Shown piece by piece: positions 27,631 through 34,908 of a stretch of 64,000 nucleotides of DNA. Position numbers and translations under genes: made by a program. The stretch covers positions 2,311,501 through 2,375,500 of the forward strand of contig NZ_CP132543.1 of the NCBI RefSeq assembly GCF_030845195.1, in the 5' to 3' direction. The stretch's first letter is position 1, and every line of letters starts with the position of its first letter. Source of the stretch: Sanyastnella coralliicola (lineage in GTDB: Bacteria > Bacteroidota > Bacteroidia > Flavobacteriales_D > Sanyastnellaceae). Below the pieces are notes generated by a model. It was not told the origin of the DNA. It did not search any database and saw only the letters and a program-made list of their open reading frames with translations.

Positions 27631-27906
27631 CTAGACAGCCGAAGGACCCTCCGGAATCGGTGCCCAATGCGTGACATCTGCAAAAAAGTGATTGCTATTC
27701 CCTTCCCCCTGCCAGAAGTGTAAGCCGTGTTTTTCCTGCTTGTCTGGTCTATCGATGTAGAAGTCTTTGAGGAAACGTAAGACAATGACTTCTCGGATCT
27801 CGAATTGGAGATCTTTTCCGGGGAGGAAGACTTTGTTCTTGGGAATGTATGCTAAGACGCGTTGTTCGTCTTCAGGCAATTGATCGTTGATATCAATCCA
27901 ATTCAA
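27631..27906 (-). CDS. DUF551 domain protein
   Basis: A 91-aa protein matching the DUF551 pattern: an N-terminal W-I-x-x-x-D-x-L-P motif (NWIDINDQLPEDEQRVLAYI) and a C-terminal VTHWAPIPEGP. The family occurs in phages and bacteria and has no known function. Its start codon overlaps the end of the upstream response-regulator gene by 14 nt, so the two are likely co-expressed. Confidence 0.75.
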   Translation of the reverse strand: MNWIDINDQLPEDEQRVLAYIPKNKVFLPGKDLQFEIREVIVLRFLKDFYIDRPDKQEKHGLHFWQGEGNSNHFFADVTHWAPIPEGPSAV

Positions 27907-28297
27907 TTTCGCTGAATCTTTGCTCTACCAGGTACTTCTTAATCTTCTCTTCTGTCAGCGGCTTTTCGATGTAGCACTTGACGTTGTCATAACTCTTCGC
28001 TTTTTCAATGTCATCCCAGTGGATTGACGACGAGAGAATCATAACATCGCTTTTCACTCCCAATTGTTCTAGGAAGAATAGGAATTCCCACCCATCCAGC
28101 TCAGGCATGTTAATGTCGAGCAAGAAGAGGTCTGGACGTTCTACTTTTCCTTCTCGCAAGTACCGAAGTAACAGGCGAGCATCTTGGAAAGTATGAATCG
28201 ATGCCTTTGGTAAGACGAAGGTCAAAAACTGCCTATTGAGTAGGTTGTTAATGGCATCGTCATCGATCAGATGAATGCGTTTGTAAGGAGAGGTCAT
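27893..28297 (-). CDS. Single-domain response regulator
   Basis: A 134-aa receiver domain with no output domain. The acidic pocket is D12-D13-D14, the phosphoacceptor is D61 in LFLLDINMPELDGWEF, a Ser-rich switch position lies at LSSS (88-91) and the conserved Lys is K112 in EKPL. Such CheY-like stand-alone receivers in Bacteroidota relay signals by protein contact. No histidine kinase lies next to it; its partner is elsewhere. Confidence 0.9.
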   Translation of the reverse strand: MTSPYKRIHLIDDDAINNLLNRQFLTFVLPKASIHTFQDARLLLRYLREGKVERPDLFLLDINMPELDGWEFLFFLEQLGVKSDVMILSSSIHWDDIEKAKSYDNVKCYIEKPLTEEKIKKYLVEQRFSEIELD

Positions 28298-28388
28298 TAG
28301 CTATACGCTTTTCAGCATATCTAAGCTAGTGAGCTCGATCTAGTGTAAAACCTACACCCTGAATAGGTTATCAAATAAGAAGTGTGAG

Positions 28389-29165
28389 TTATTCACCTTT
28401 GAAGGCCGGTTTACGCTTCTCTAGAAAAGCATTTACGCCCTCGTTGTAATCGTAAGTTTTGCTGGCCGCGGTCTGTAGCTTTTCTTCTATATCTAACTGA
28501 TCCTCAAGGGAATTGGTCAACCCTTCATTGAAGGCTCTCTTGGTAAGCCCCAATCCTTTCGTTGGCATCGAAGCAAGCTTCAAGCTCAGCTTATTCAAAG
28601 CCCCTGAAAACTCTTCGTCGCTGAACCATTGGTAAATCATTCCTAAGCGTTCTGCTTCTTCAGCTGATACTTTGTCGCCTAACATCGCTAGCGCGGAAGC
28701 TTTCTGGAACCCGATGATACGAGGCAAGAAGTAAGTTCCTCCGCTATCAGGAATCAACCCAATCTTCGAAAAGGCTTGAATAAAGGAAGCACTCTCCGTG
28801 GCGATGCATACGTCACAAGCCAAGGCAATGTTGGCTCCTGCTCCTGCAGCCACTCCTTGCACACCAGCCACTACAGGCTTCTCCAAGTTGCGGATGCGCA
28901 TGATAATCGGGTTGTAATGATCACGCACAATCGATGTCAACTCCGGACCGTTTTCGTCCATCACTTCTGCCAGGTCTTGTCCGGCACAAAAGGCCTTCCC
29001 CTCTCCCGTCAAAACAACACAACGGATCGCAGGATCTTTCGCAGCCTGATCAAGGGCAGCCTGCACTTCCATAGCCATCTCTTTGTTGAAGCTATTAAAC
29101 ACTTTCGGACGATTGAAGGTGATCGTAAAAACCCCTTCACTTAATTGGGTGCGGATTGTTGACAT
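28389..29165 (-). CDS. paaG: Enoyl-CoA hydratase/isomerase family, PaaG-like
   Basis: A 258-aa crotonase-fold protein. It has the CoA/oxyanion motifs FCAGQDL and GVAAGAGANIALACD, and the PaaG-typical GLIPDSGGTYFLPR in which the Asp is the isomerase catalytic acid in place of the hydratase Glu. PaaG converts ring-1,2-epoxyphenylacetyl-CoA to the oxepin in phenylacetate breakdown and can also isomerise other enoyl-CoAs. No other paa genes are in the window, so a broader isomerase role is possible. It stands alone. Confidence 0.78.
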   Translation of the reverse strand: MSTIRTQLSEGVFTITFNRPKVFNSFNKEMAMEVQAALDQAAKDPAIRCVVLTGEGKAFCAGQDLAEVMDENGPELTSIVRDHYNPIIMRIRNLEKPVVAGVQGVAAGAGANIALACDVCIATESASFIQAFSKIGLIPDSGGTYFLPRIIGFQKASALAMLGDKVSAEEAERLGMIYQWFSDEEFSGALNKLSLKLASMPTKGLGLTKRAFNEGLTNSLEDQLDIEEKLQTAASKTYDYNEGVNAFLEKRKPAFKGE

Positions 29166-29192
29166 GCGCCAAAGGTAGGGATTAGGGGAGAG

Positions 29193-29470
29193 TCTAAAAT
29201 CTATAAACTAAAACTAATAACTGATTATCTACTAATACCTTTTGTTCTGCGGATGGATTTCATCCATCCCTACAATTAGGCGTTGGGAATTTATGTTGCA
29301 GCTGCGCATATATGCGCAGCTACAGAACCGATAGAAAGTGATTCATCGCCCCTCAAATTCATTATTCATTAATCACGATTCATTATTTATGATTCAATCT
29401 AACGAACCCCGAACAAACAATCACCTAAGCCTTAAGCCATAAGCCATAAGCCATAAGCCCTATAAACAAC
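29193..29470. repeat. Repeat-filled gap: heptads, 20-nt palindrome and hairpin
   Basis: Contains TATAAAC/TAAAACT-type units, the hairpin GGATGGA-TTTCA-TCCATCC (29251-29269, opposite sense to 27.5 kb), the perfect 20-nt palindrome at 29301-29320 (core GCGCATATATGCGC), ATTCATT/AATCACG heptads, and CATAAGC/CTTAAGC heptads. It separates divergent genes; no gene is seen. Confidence 0.85.
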
Positions 29471-29521
29471 ATTCCTACCTACCACCCCGTTAACCCCATA
29501 TACCTGCAAACAAAAAAATCC

Positions 29522-30376
29522 ATGAAGCTACAGAGAAAAGTGATCCTTTTTTCTGCCTCCATGTTACTCGTTACCAACCTGATTTCACAACAGCGGATTG
29601 ATCTACTTGAAGCCATAGATCAAGGACTTGTCACCGCTGAATTCCTGAGTACAGGAAGTTCCTCTCAAGATTGTGTTGATGTGACCGTCAACAATGTTTC
29701 CAAACGCGATCTCGTACTGACCGTGAATACTGGATTTCAACTCGCCACCCTGGAAAAAGGCGATCAAGATATCCTGATCACAAAAGAAGAAGAGATCATT
29801 GCTGATGCCGGCGAATCAACCTCAGAACGACTTTACGGTTTCTGCGCCCAAGCCTTAAATGCAGTCCCTACTTCGGGCTCGGGGTTTGTTCCTAACGGCT
29901 ATGCGCAAAACGATATGGCGAAGTTGGCTGTGTACTTGAATGACCACAAGCTGGAACCTGAGCTAGAGCAAGAAGCCGTCTGGACAATGTTGGAAGGACT
30001 CCCTATCGCCGGGATTTATTCCGATGCCTCACAAGAAGACAAGGATCTACGTGCCTTTTGCGCCGATTTACGGGGTGAAGAGGCCCCTACATATAACATA
30101 GACTATGGTGATGTACTCGACACTCAGTTCTCGAATGAAGTGGTTGAGCTCAACGGAGAAATGAACTACCGTATCACCGAAAATTCAACCGCTTCCCTCC
30201 GCCTCCTCGCCCCAGACGGATCGGAAATGGTCTCTTACTTCGAAGACCGTCCGCTGTCACCAGCAAATTACACCCAACGCTTCACCTTCAGCGGACACGG
30301 ACTTCAAAAAGGCGAATACAAATTCGTATTGCTGATTGATGGGGAAGAGTTTAGGGAGATGATAATTGAGGTTTAG
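29522..30376 (+). CDS. Secreted protein with ARPP-like/thioester-type domain, function unknown
   Basis: A 284-aa protein with a signal peptide (MKLQRKVILFSASMLLVTNLISQ). Residues ~25-160 follow a pattern seen in uncharacterised bacterial proteins: V.V.N.S...L.L.V..GFQLATLEKGDQDIL, then a YGFCAQALNAVP motif and a LEQEAVWTML helix. A separate C-terminal beta domain (~200-284) ends the protein. I cannot name a function. It lies between two repeat-rich gaps. Confidence 0.6.
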   Translation: MKLQRKVILFSASMLLVTNLISQQRIDLLEAIDQGLVTAEFLSTGSSSQDCVDVTVNNVSKRDLVLTVNTGFQLATLEKGDQDILITKEEEIIADAGESTSERLYGFCAQALNAVPTSGSGFVPNGYAQNDMAKLAVYLNDHKLEPELEQEAVWTMLEGLPIAGIYSDASQEDKDLRAFCADLRGEEAPTYNIDYGDVLDTQFSNEVVELNGEMNYRITENSTASLRLLAPDGSEMVSYFEDRPLSPANYTQRFTFSGHGLQKGEYKFVLLIDGEEFREMIIEV

Positions 30377-30385
30377 AGTTCTTAG

Positions 30386-30890
30386 TCTTTGGTTCGTGGT
30401 TCGTGGTTCGTGGTTCGTGGTTCGTGGTTCGTGGTTCGTGGTTCGTGGGATTAAATCGTAAATAATGAATCATGATTAATGAATCATGAATTTGATTTAA
30501 CGACGAATCACCTACCATCGGTCATGTAGCAGCGCACCTGTCCCGTTCTTCGGGATATATACGCCGCTGCAGCATAGATCACCAACGAACGATTGTAGGG
30601 ATGGATGAAATCCATCCAACCCAGCCGTAAGGTTTAAGGTGCGTGGTGCGTGGTGCGTGGGATTAAATCGTTAATAATGAATCGTGATTAACAAATCATG
30701 AATTTGATTTGACGATGGATCACCCAATATTGGTCCTGTAGAAGCGCACCTGTCCCGTTCTTCGGGATATATGCGCCGCTGCAGCATAGATCACCAACGA
30801 ACGATTGTAGGGATGGATGAAATCCATCCAACCCAGCCGTACGGTTTAAGGTTCGTGGTTCGTGAGATTAAATCGTAAATAATGAATCAT
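30386..30890 (+). repeat. Composite ~211-bp intergenic repeat, two copies plus a partial third
   Basis: Order of parts in each copy: GGTTCGT or GGTGCGT heptads; GATTAAATCG; TGAATCA-type heptads; a ~42-nt stem-loop (30529-30570 and 30741-30782) with core TCCCG-TTCTT-CGGGA; and the GGATGGA/TCCATCC hairpin (30599-30617 and 30811-30829). The GATTAAATCG landmarks lie 211 bp apart, with a third, truncated copy from about 30850. The second copy has diverged slightly, with the 3' half best conserved. It fills the gap after the secreted-protein gene. Confidence 0.88.
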
Positions 30891-30913
30891 GATTGATGAA
30901 TACGAAGTGCACC

Positions 30914-30976
30914 CTTCATTCTAATTCTCACTCTAATTCTAATTCTCACTCTAATTCTAATTATAATTCTTCCTCC
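30914..30976 (+). repeat. Hexamer repeat (TCTAAT/TCTCAC)
   Basis: About nine 6-nt units of CTAATT / CTCACT type, just before a transcription terminator. The same hexamers, read as Ser-Asn/Ser-His codons, occur inside the lipoprotein gene at 31.86-31.98 kb. Confidence 0.85.
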
Positions 30977-30990
30977 CCCCCTTCCTCTAA

Positions 30991-31018
30991 AGCCAGCCTA
31001 TCGGGGCTGGCTTTTTTA
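30991..31018 (+). terminator. Hairpin terminator
   Basis: AGCCAGCC / GGCTGGCT stem with a TATCGG loop and a run of seven T. It ends whatever transcript comes from the 29.5-31.0 kb region; the next gene starts 45 nt later. Confidence 0.85.
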
Positions 31019-31062
31019 TGGCACATTTTTGGAGACGGATTGAATCAAATACATTTGGTTTT

Positions 31063-31605
31063 ATGTCTGGATTCAAGTCGTTTCTTTTTTCTCTGGCGTT
31101 ACTATCTTCTTTCGTGGGTCTGGCGCAAGAGCGAATCATCACTGTCGCTCCAAATTTGTCTTTTGAAAATTACGAGCACTTCAAACGCTTGGTTTTGGAT
31201 TCACCTGATTCAGAAGTTGTGTTTCTAGAGGGCTTTGAATATGAATGGGGCTACACATATGAGATCCGAGTCAACGAACGGAAACTCCCATCTACCCTTT
31301 CTGATGGTACTCGATTTGAATACGAATTCATTGAAGTTGTTTCTAAAACCAAAGTAATCGAGGATACCCGCTTCCAGCTTTTCATTGATCCAGACCGGTA
31401 TTTCGAAGAAGATGCAGATGAAGGGATGAATCAGACGCTGGTGCATGTAAATGATAGCACTTATCGTTATTTCGACATGGTCAACATCCTCGTCTCGCCC
31501 AAGTTGAAAGCGAAATTTGACAATGCTTACATTCAAGGCAAAGCTCGCCTCGGGCATTTCGAATATGTCTCGGGAGATACGATTCGCTTTCTTGGGTTTA
31601 AATGA
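31063..31605 (+). CDS. DUF4377 domain secreted protein
   Basis: The ATG at 31063 opens a signal peptide (MSGFKSFLFSLALLSSFVGLAQ); the earlier in-frame ATG at 31018 lies at the terminator edge. The mature part shows the DUF4377 hallmark FLEGFEYEWGYTYEIRV, preceded by a strand ending in VTVAP-like residues (IITVAPNLSFEN). DUF4377 occurs in lipoproteins related to META/HslJ proteins; the function is unknown. Confidence 0.75.
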   Translation: MSGFKSFLFSLALLSSFVGLAQERIITVAPNLSFENYEHFKRLVLDSPDSEVVFLEGFEYEWGYTYEIRVNERKLPSTLSDGTRFEYEFIEVVSKTKVIEDTRFQLFIDPDRYFEEDADEGMNQTLVHVNDSTYRYFDMVNILVSPKLKAKFDNAYIQGKARLGHFEYVSGDTIRFLGFK

Positions 31606-31622
31606 GTTTTTCTGCTCATGAA

Positions 31623-31673
31623 TCAAAGATCGATAACCGATAATCTATAAACGGTAACTGATAATCTCTAACA
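31623..31673 (+). repeat. Heptad repeat (TAATCTA/TAACCGA family)
   Basis: Seven units, GATCGA-, TAACCGA, TAATCTA, TAAACGG, TAACTGA, TAATCTC, immediately after the DUF4377 gene. The same family occurs at 17.9, 27.6 and 62.0 kb. Confidence 0.85.
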
Positions 31674-31786
31674 GGTGGGGTTTGTGTAAACGATTACTCT
31701 ATCGGTCATGATCTCAATGATTGTCTAATAGTTAACTTAGAATCAGACACAGTCAAAATGGGCTTCAGATTCTTCAAATAACGAGA

Positions 31787-32530
31787 ATGAACATGACTAT
31801 CAAGACAATAACGATTACGATCCTCACTGTGATTACCCTCGGCTGCGTTAATACCACTTCCAACTCTGATTCCAATTCTCACTCTTCCTCCACCCCTCCT
31901 TCTAATTCTCATTCTAATTCTCATTCTAATTCTAATTCTAATTCTAATTCTTCCTCTCCCTCTCCCTCTCCCTCTTCCTCTAAAATCGACACTTCTCTCA
32001 TCTACCGCACAGACACCTACCACGAATCTAACGGCGACATCATCATCCAGCATGGTTATCCACGAGGTGGTGGTGATTTGGATGGCTTAAGAGGCTACCA
32101 GAATCAAGAAGGACAGCAATTCGGACACGCCTTCTTCTGGACGCGGTTAGTCAATGAAACGTCAGAGTCCATTGACCTAGATATCTCCTTCCCCGGAGAC
32201 TCCATTAAGTACGACAAGAGCGATAGCGCTTACCTGAAGTTCTTCATTGTCCCTTCCCCGTTTGACCTTAGCCAACTTGAAGAATATAGCTACGGCATAA
32301 AGGGATTCAGGTATCACCTTGACACTGCCTTCTACGAACCGCAAATCGCTCAAAGCTCCATCCCTCCCGGAGGAGACTTCGGATTCTACATGGCAGTTCT
32401 CACACATGAAGGATTCTACGCTTGGCGCAACACCTTGCTCATCGACGGCGACTCATTGAAATACTCCGTACGCACCAACGCCACAGATTCATTGGTGATT
32501 GATTTGGGGAGGTTGCGGCGTAATTGGTAG
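31787..32530 (+). CDS. Lipoprotein with repeat-encoded Ser/Asn linker
   Basis: A 247-aa protein with a lipoprotein signal (ITLGC, Cys20). Residues ~25-65 form a Ser/Asn/His/Pro linker coded by a 6-nt tandem repeat. The remaining ~180 residues are a compact domain (QFGHAFFWTRLVNETSESIDLDI ... SIPPGGDFGFYMAVL) that I do not recognise. The repeat number is a likely site of length variation; because units are 6 nt, changes would keep the frame. Confidence 0.7.
   Translation: MNMTIKTITITILTVITLGCVNTTSNSDSNSHSSSTPPSNSHSNSHSNSNSNSNSSSPSPSPSSSKIDTSLIYRTDTYHESNGDIIIQHGYPRGGGDLDGLRGYQNQEGQQFGHAFFWTRLVNETSESIDLDISFPGDSIKYDKSDSAYLKFFIVPSPFDLSQLEEYSYGIKGFRYHLDTAFYEPQIAQSSIPPGGDFGFYMAVLTHEGFYAWRNTLLIDGDSLKYSVRTNATDSLVIDLGRLRRNW
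31861..31980 (+). repeat. In-frame hexamer repeat inside lipoprotein gene
   Basis: About twenty 6-nt units (TCTAAT, TCTCAT, TCTCAC, then TCTCCC) give Ser-Asn, Ser-His and Ser-Pro dipeptides. It matches the non-coding block at 30914-30976. Confidence 0.88.
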
Positions 32531-32540
32531 CTACGAGGTT

Positions 32541-32592
32541 GCATCCCGCAGGGATGCCCTACTTAAGCCTTATGCCATAAGCCTTACGCCCG
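32541..32592. repeat. Small palindrome and AAGCCTT/CATAAGC heptads between convergent genes
   Basis: GCATCCC-GCA-GGGATGC (32541-32557) is a perfect hairpin without a T-run, followed by four AAGCCTT/ATGCCAT/AAGCCTT heptads. Confidence 0.75.
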
Positions 32593-32598
32593 AAGAAT

Positions 32599-33645
32599 TC
32601 ATTCTTCCAACCATTTCTTCGGCGGCACCAAAAAGATCCCGAATCGAAAGAAGGGCGCCCCGCCTATTGTATTCGAAATGGCGAGGTTGTCTGAGTTTCC
32701 GAGATTGAAGGCCCGGTCGAAGAAAGCGTCTGAATCAGAGACATCAAAATTGATGTTCCAGCGGTAGCCTCCAGAAGCAGAAACCCAGAAGAAATCATAG
32801 ACTTCATGTTCGTAAGTGAACATGGCTTTCACATCGGCTTTTTCGAGGTAGAGTGGGACCTCTGAAAAGCCATCGAGATTAATATTGTAGTTGTCTCCTT
32901 CAAGCTTTGTTTCGACGTACAGATTGTTCTTTTCATTGGGTCGATACAGCAATCGTGCTGAAAGCGGTAGGAGTAGTTCCACAGCCCACTTCGGACGATA
33001 ACGATGCTTCAAAAAGAACACAGGGTAGACGCTTGATCTTCCAAAGCTGTTGCTGTAGCTCACCCCAAATCCCCATGTCTTGTAGCGGTGTTGTTTGATT
33101 CCGTACAACCCAGTGAATGATGTCTTTTGATGAGACCGAATTGTTCCTGTTTCGAAGTCGCCATTTAAGCGAAGCGTTCCGCGAAAAGCGAGATACTTAT
33201 TACCAATAAAGGAATGCACGCTGTACAACGACAACCCCATGCTACGCAATGGCTTGTCTTCAATGCTACTGTGGAAGGGATTGCCCTCTAGCACCGGCTG
33301 CTCGAAGGCGAACTCTTGTTGGTAATACTTGAAACCGACGATGAATTTGAAGTAGTCTTTATTAACCACCGGAATTCTCAAGCGAGCACTCCAACTCTTG
33401 GTACGACGAATCGCATTGTTGAAGGTGGAATCAGTCTCGGTGAACTGACTATTCAAATCGTAATTCGGAATGCGTTCTTGAAAAACCTCCAAGCCTTTTG
33501 ATCGAGGAAGACCTAAGATCGATGGAATCGTAAAACCATGAGGTGTACACACACCAAGCTGAGCCAACGAATCAATGTCAGGTTGGGCCCGGAGCTCTGA
33601 ACAAATGCTCAAGGATAGGAACAGTAGCAGTATACAGTGTCTCAT
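32599..33645 (-). CDS. DUF6268-type outer-membrane beta-barrel protein
   Basis: The start is set at 33645 (MRHCILLLFLSLSICSELRAQ, a signal peptide); the next Met upstream adds only MLLRGVR. The ~320-residue mature chain is made of alternating amphipathic strands with aromatic ends, ending WLEE rather than a T9SS domain. The pattern fits DUF6268 barrels. It is last in the minus-strand ppk1 operon, 39 nt after the HD-PycTM gene. Function unknown. Confidence 0.65.
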   Translation of the reverse strand: MRHCILLLFLSLSICSELRAQPDIDSLAQLGVCTPHGFTIPSILGLPRSKGLEVFQERIPNYDLNSQFTETDSTFNNAIRRTKSWSARLRIPVVNKDYFKFIVGFKYYQQEFAFEQPVLEGNPFHSSIEDKPLRSMGLSLYSVHSFIGNKYLAFRGTLRLNGDFETGTIRSHQKTSFTGLYGIKQHRYKTWGFGVSYSNSFGRSSVYPVFFLKHRYRPKWAVELLLPLSARLLYRPNEKNNLYVETKLEGDNYNINLDGFSEVPLYLEKADVKAMFTYEHEVYDFFWVSASGGYRWNINFDVSDSDAFFDRAFNLGNSDNLAISNTIGGAPFFRFGIFLVPPKKWLEE

Positions 33646-33684
33646 GCGCACGCCGCGTAGCAGCAATCGGTGTTTACAGCCTAT

Positions 33685-34896
33685 TTATGTTGTTGGAACT
33701 CCGCCTTCAGGAATACTCAATAAGAAGAGCACAATCGAAACGATCAGTCCGATCACAAACGTATAATAGCTGTAACGCAACAGCACATATTTTCTGTTCA
33801 AGACTTTCCCAAGGAAATATAAATCGCGAGTCAAACTCTTGTAGAGGTATTCCTTGTCACGCATCAACTCTCCGATACCCCACTCGTAGTCATCTAACGA
33901 CATGCTATGGAAATTCCCGAAGAAGATTAGGTTACCTTCACGGTTGATGACTTGCTCTCGGGTTAGTTTCCCATGTGTCGTCTTCGGAATCGTAGACAGA
34001 ATTGAAATGATAATGGTTATGATACTGAAGATGATCAACGACAACCCCGGGTAGATGATGTACGGATTGGTATCCATCTTCGGGAACATTGTCGATAACA
34101 CGATAGAGATGATAATGGCATTGACACTAATGAGCGTGTTCGCCTTATTATCTGCAATACGACTCAAGTTAACGTGGTTCCGTAGGGTCACACGGAACAT
34201 TGTCTCAATCCCCTTCTCAGGAATATTAGAGTCTACTTTATTCTTCTTCTTCCTCCCCTTCTTAGTCTTCCCCTCCACAATCTTATCAAGCTCATCCGTC
34301 TCAAGCATGGCCTTCAAAGTCTCAATATTTCGATCCTTCTGCGCGGTGAAATTTTCTTGAGCGTATTTCGTCTTAAACTGGTGATCACGCATGAATTTGA
34401 GGCTCATGCTTTTCCAATCATGTTCCTTCAGATCCATGCCACCGCAGGAGTTCATCTCATGAAGAAGGTTCTTAAACGTGGTTTCGAAGTACTTCTCACT
34501 ACCTAGGTGAGCGAGGTCAGCATCTTGAATGATCTGTTCAAGTTTATCCGATGCTTCCGTCCCCATTCGGGTTGCTTTAATCACACGTTCGATAACGGCG
34601 ATTTGTTCTGGATCTACTTCTTCCTTCGTCAGGAACGCATTCGCTTCTTTTGCTCCTTGGGCTTCGTGATCTACCTTGCCTTTGTAGTAAGCTACATCAT
34701 GGAACAAGGCCGCAATACGCAGGCAGTCTAGCTCGTCCTGTGAAACGCCTTCAGCTTCACCGATCTGCTTTGCAGCATCGTGCACCATCATGGTGTGCTC
34801 CCAGTTATGATAGGTAAGATCAGCTGTAGCGTGCTCATCAAAGACCGACTTTACATACTCGGCGCACTTGCTGATCAATTCATTTTTATCACTCAT
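33685..34896 (-). CDS. HD phosphohydrolase with C-terminal Pycsar effector (PycTM, DUF5706) domain
   Basis: A 403-aa protein. Residues ~1-195 form an HD domain with H34 in YHNWEHT, H66-D67 in LFHDVAYYKGKVDHE and a later Asp in IQDADLAHLG. A Lys-rich linker (~210-228) follows. Residues ~230-400 are a PycTM/DUF5706 domain: IETMFRVTLRNHVNLSRIADNKANTLISVNA (quoted in parts: IADNKAN is the hallmark), two adjacent helices, an FFGNFHSMSLDDYEW motif, and a last helix. In Pycsar defence, PycTM effectors sense cCMP/cUMP and perforate the membrane. The HD fusion is frequent in Bacteroidota and uncharacterised; the HD part could degrade the same signal. A class III cyclase is in the same operon. Confidence 0.85.
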   Translation of the reverse strand: MSDKNELISKCAEYVKSVFDEHATADLTYHNWEHTMMVHDAAKQIGEAEGVSQDELDCLRIAALFHDVAYYKGKVDHEAQGAKEANAFLTKEEVDPEQIAVIERVIKATRMGTEASDKLEQIIQDADLAHLGSEKYFETTFKNLLHEMNSCGGMDLKEHDWKSMSLKFMRDHQFKTKYAQENFTAQKDRNIETLKAMLETDELDKIVEGKTKKGRKKKNKVDSNIPEKGIETMFRVTLRNHVNLSRIADNKANTLISVNAIIISIVLSTMFPKMDTNPYIIYPGLSLIIFSIITIIISILSTIPKTTHGKLTREQVINREGNLIFFGNFHSMSLDDYEWGIGELMRDKEYLYKSLTRDLYFLGKVLNRKYVLLRYSYYTFVIGLIVSIVLFLLSIPEGGVPTT

Positions 34897-34908
34897 TTCT
34901 TGCCTTGT

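Noticed and set aside
30893-31228. Plus-strand open frame of 111 codons beginning with Ser-Asn/Ser-His repeats
   Set aside because: It is read out of the hexamer repeat, runs through a strong terminator and then overlaps the DUF4377 gene in another frame; no start context or domain.
33685-34896. Calling this locus a canonical Pycsar defence system
   Set aside because: Canonical loci pair a soluble uridylate/cytidylate cyclase directly with PycTM or PycTIR. Here the cyclase is membrane-bound, three genes upstream, and its nucleotide is unknown; HD-PycTM fusions also occur widely without defence context.
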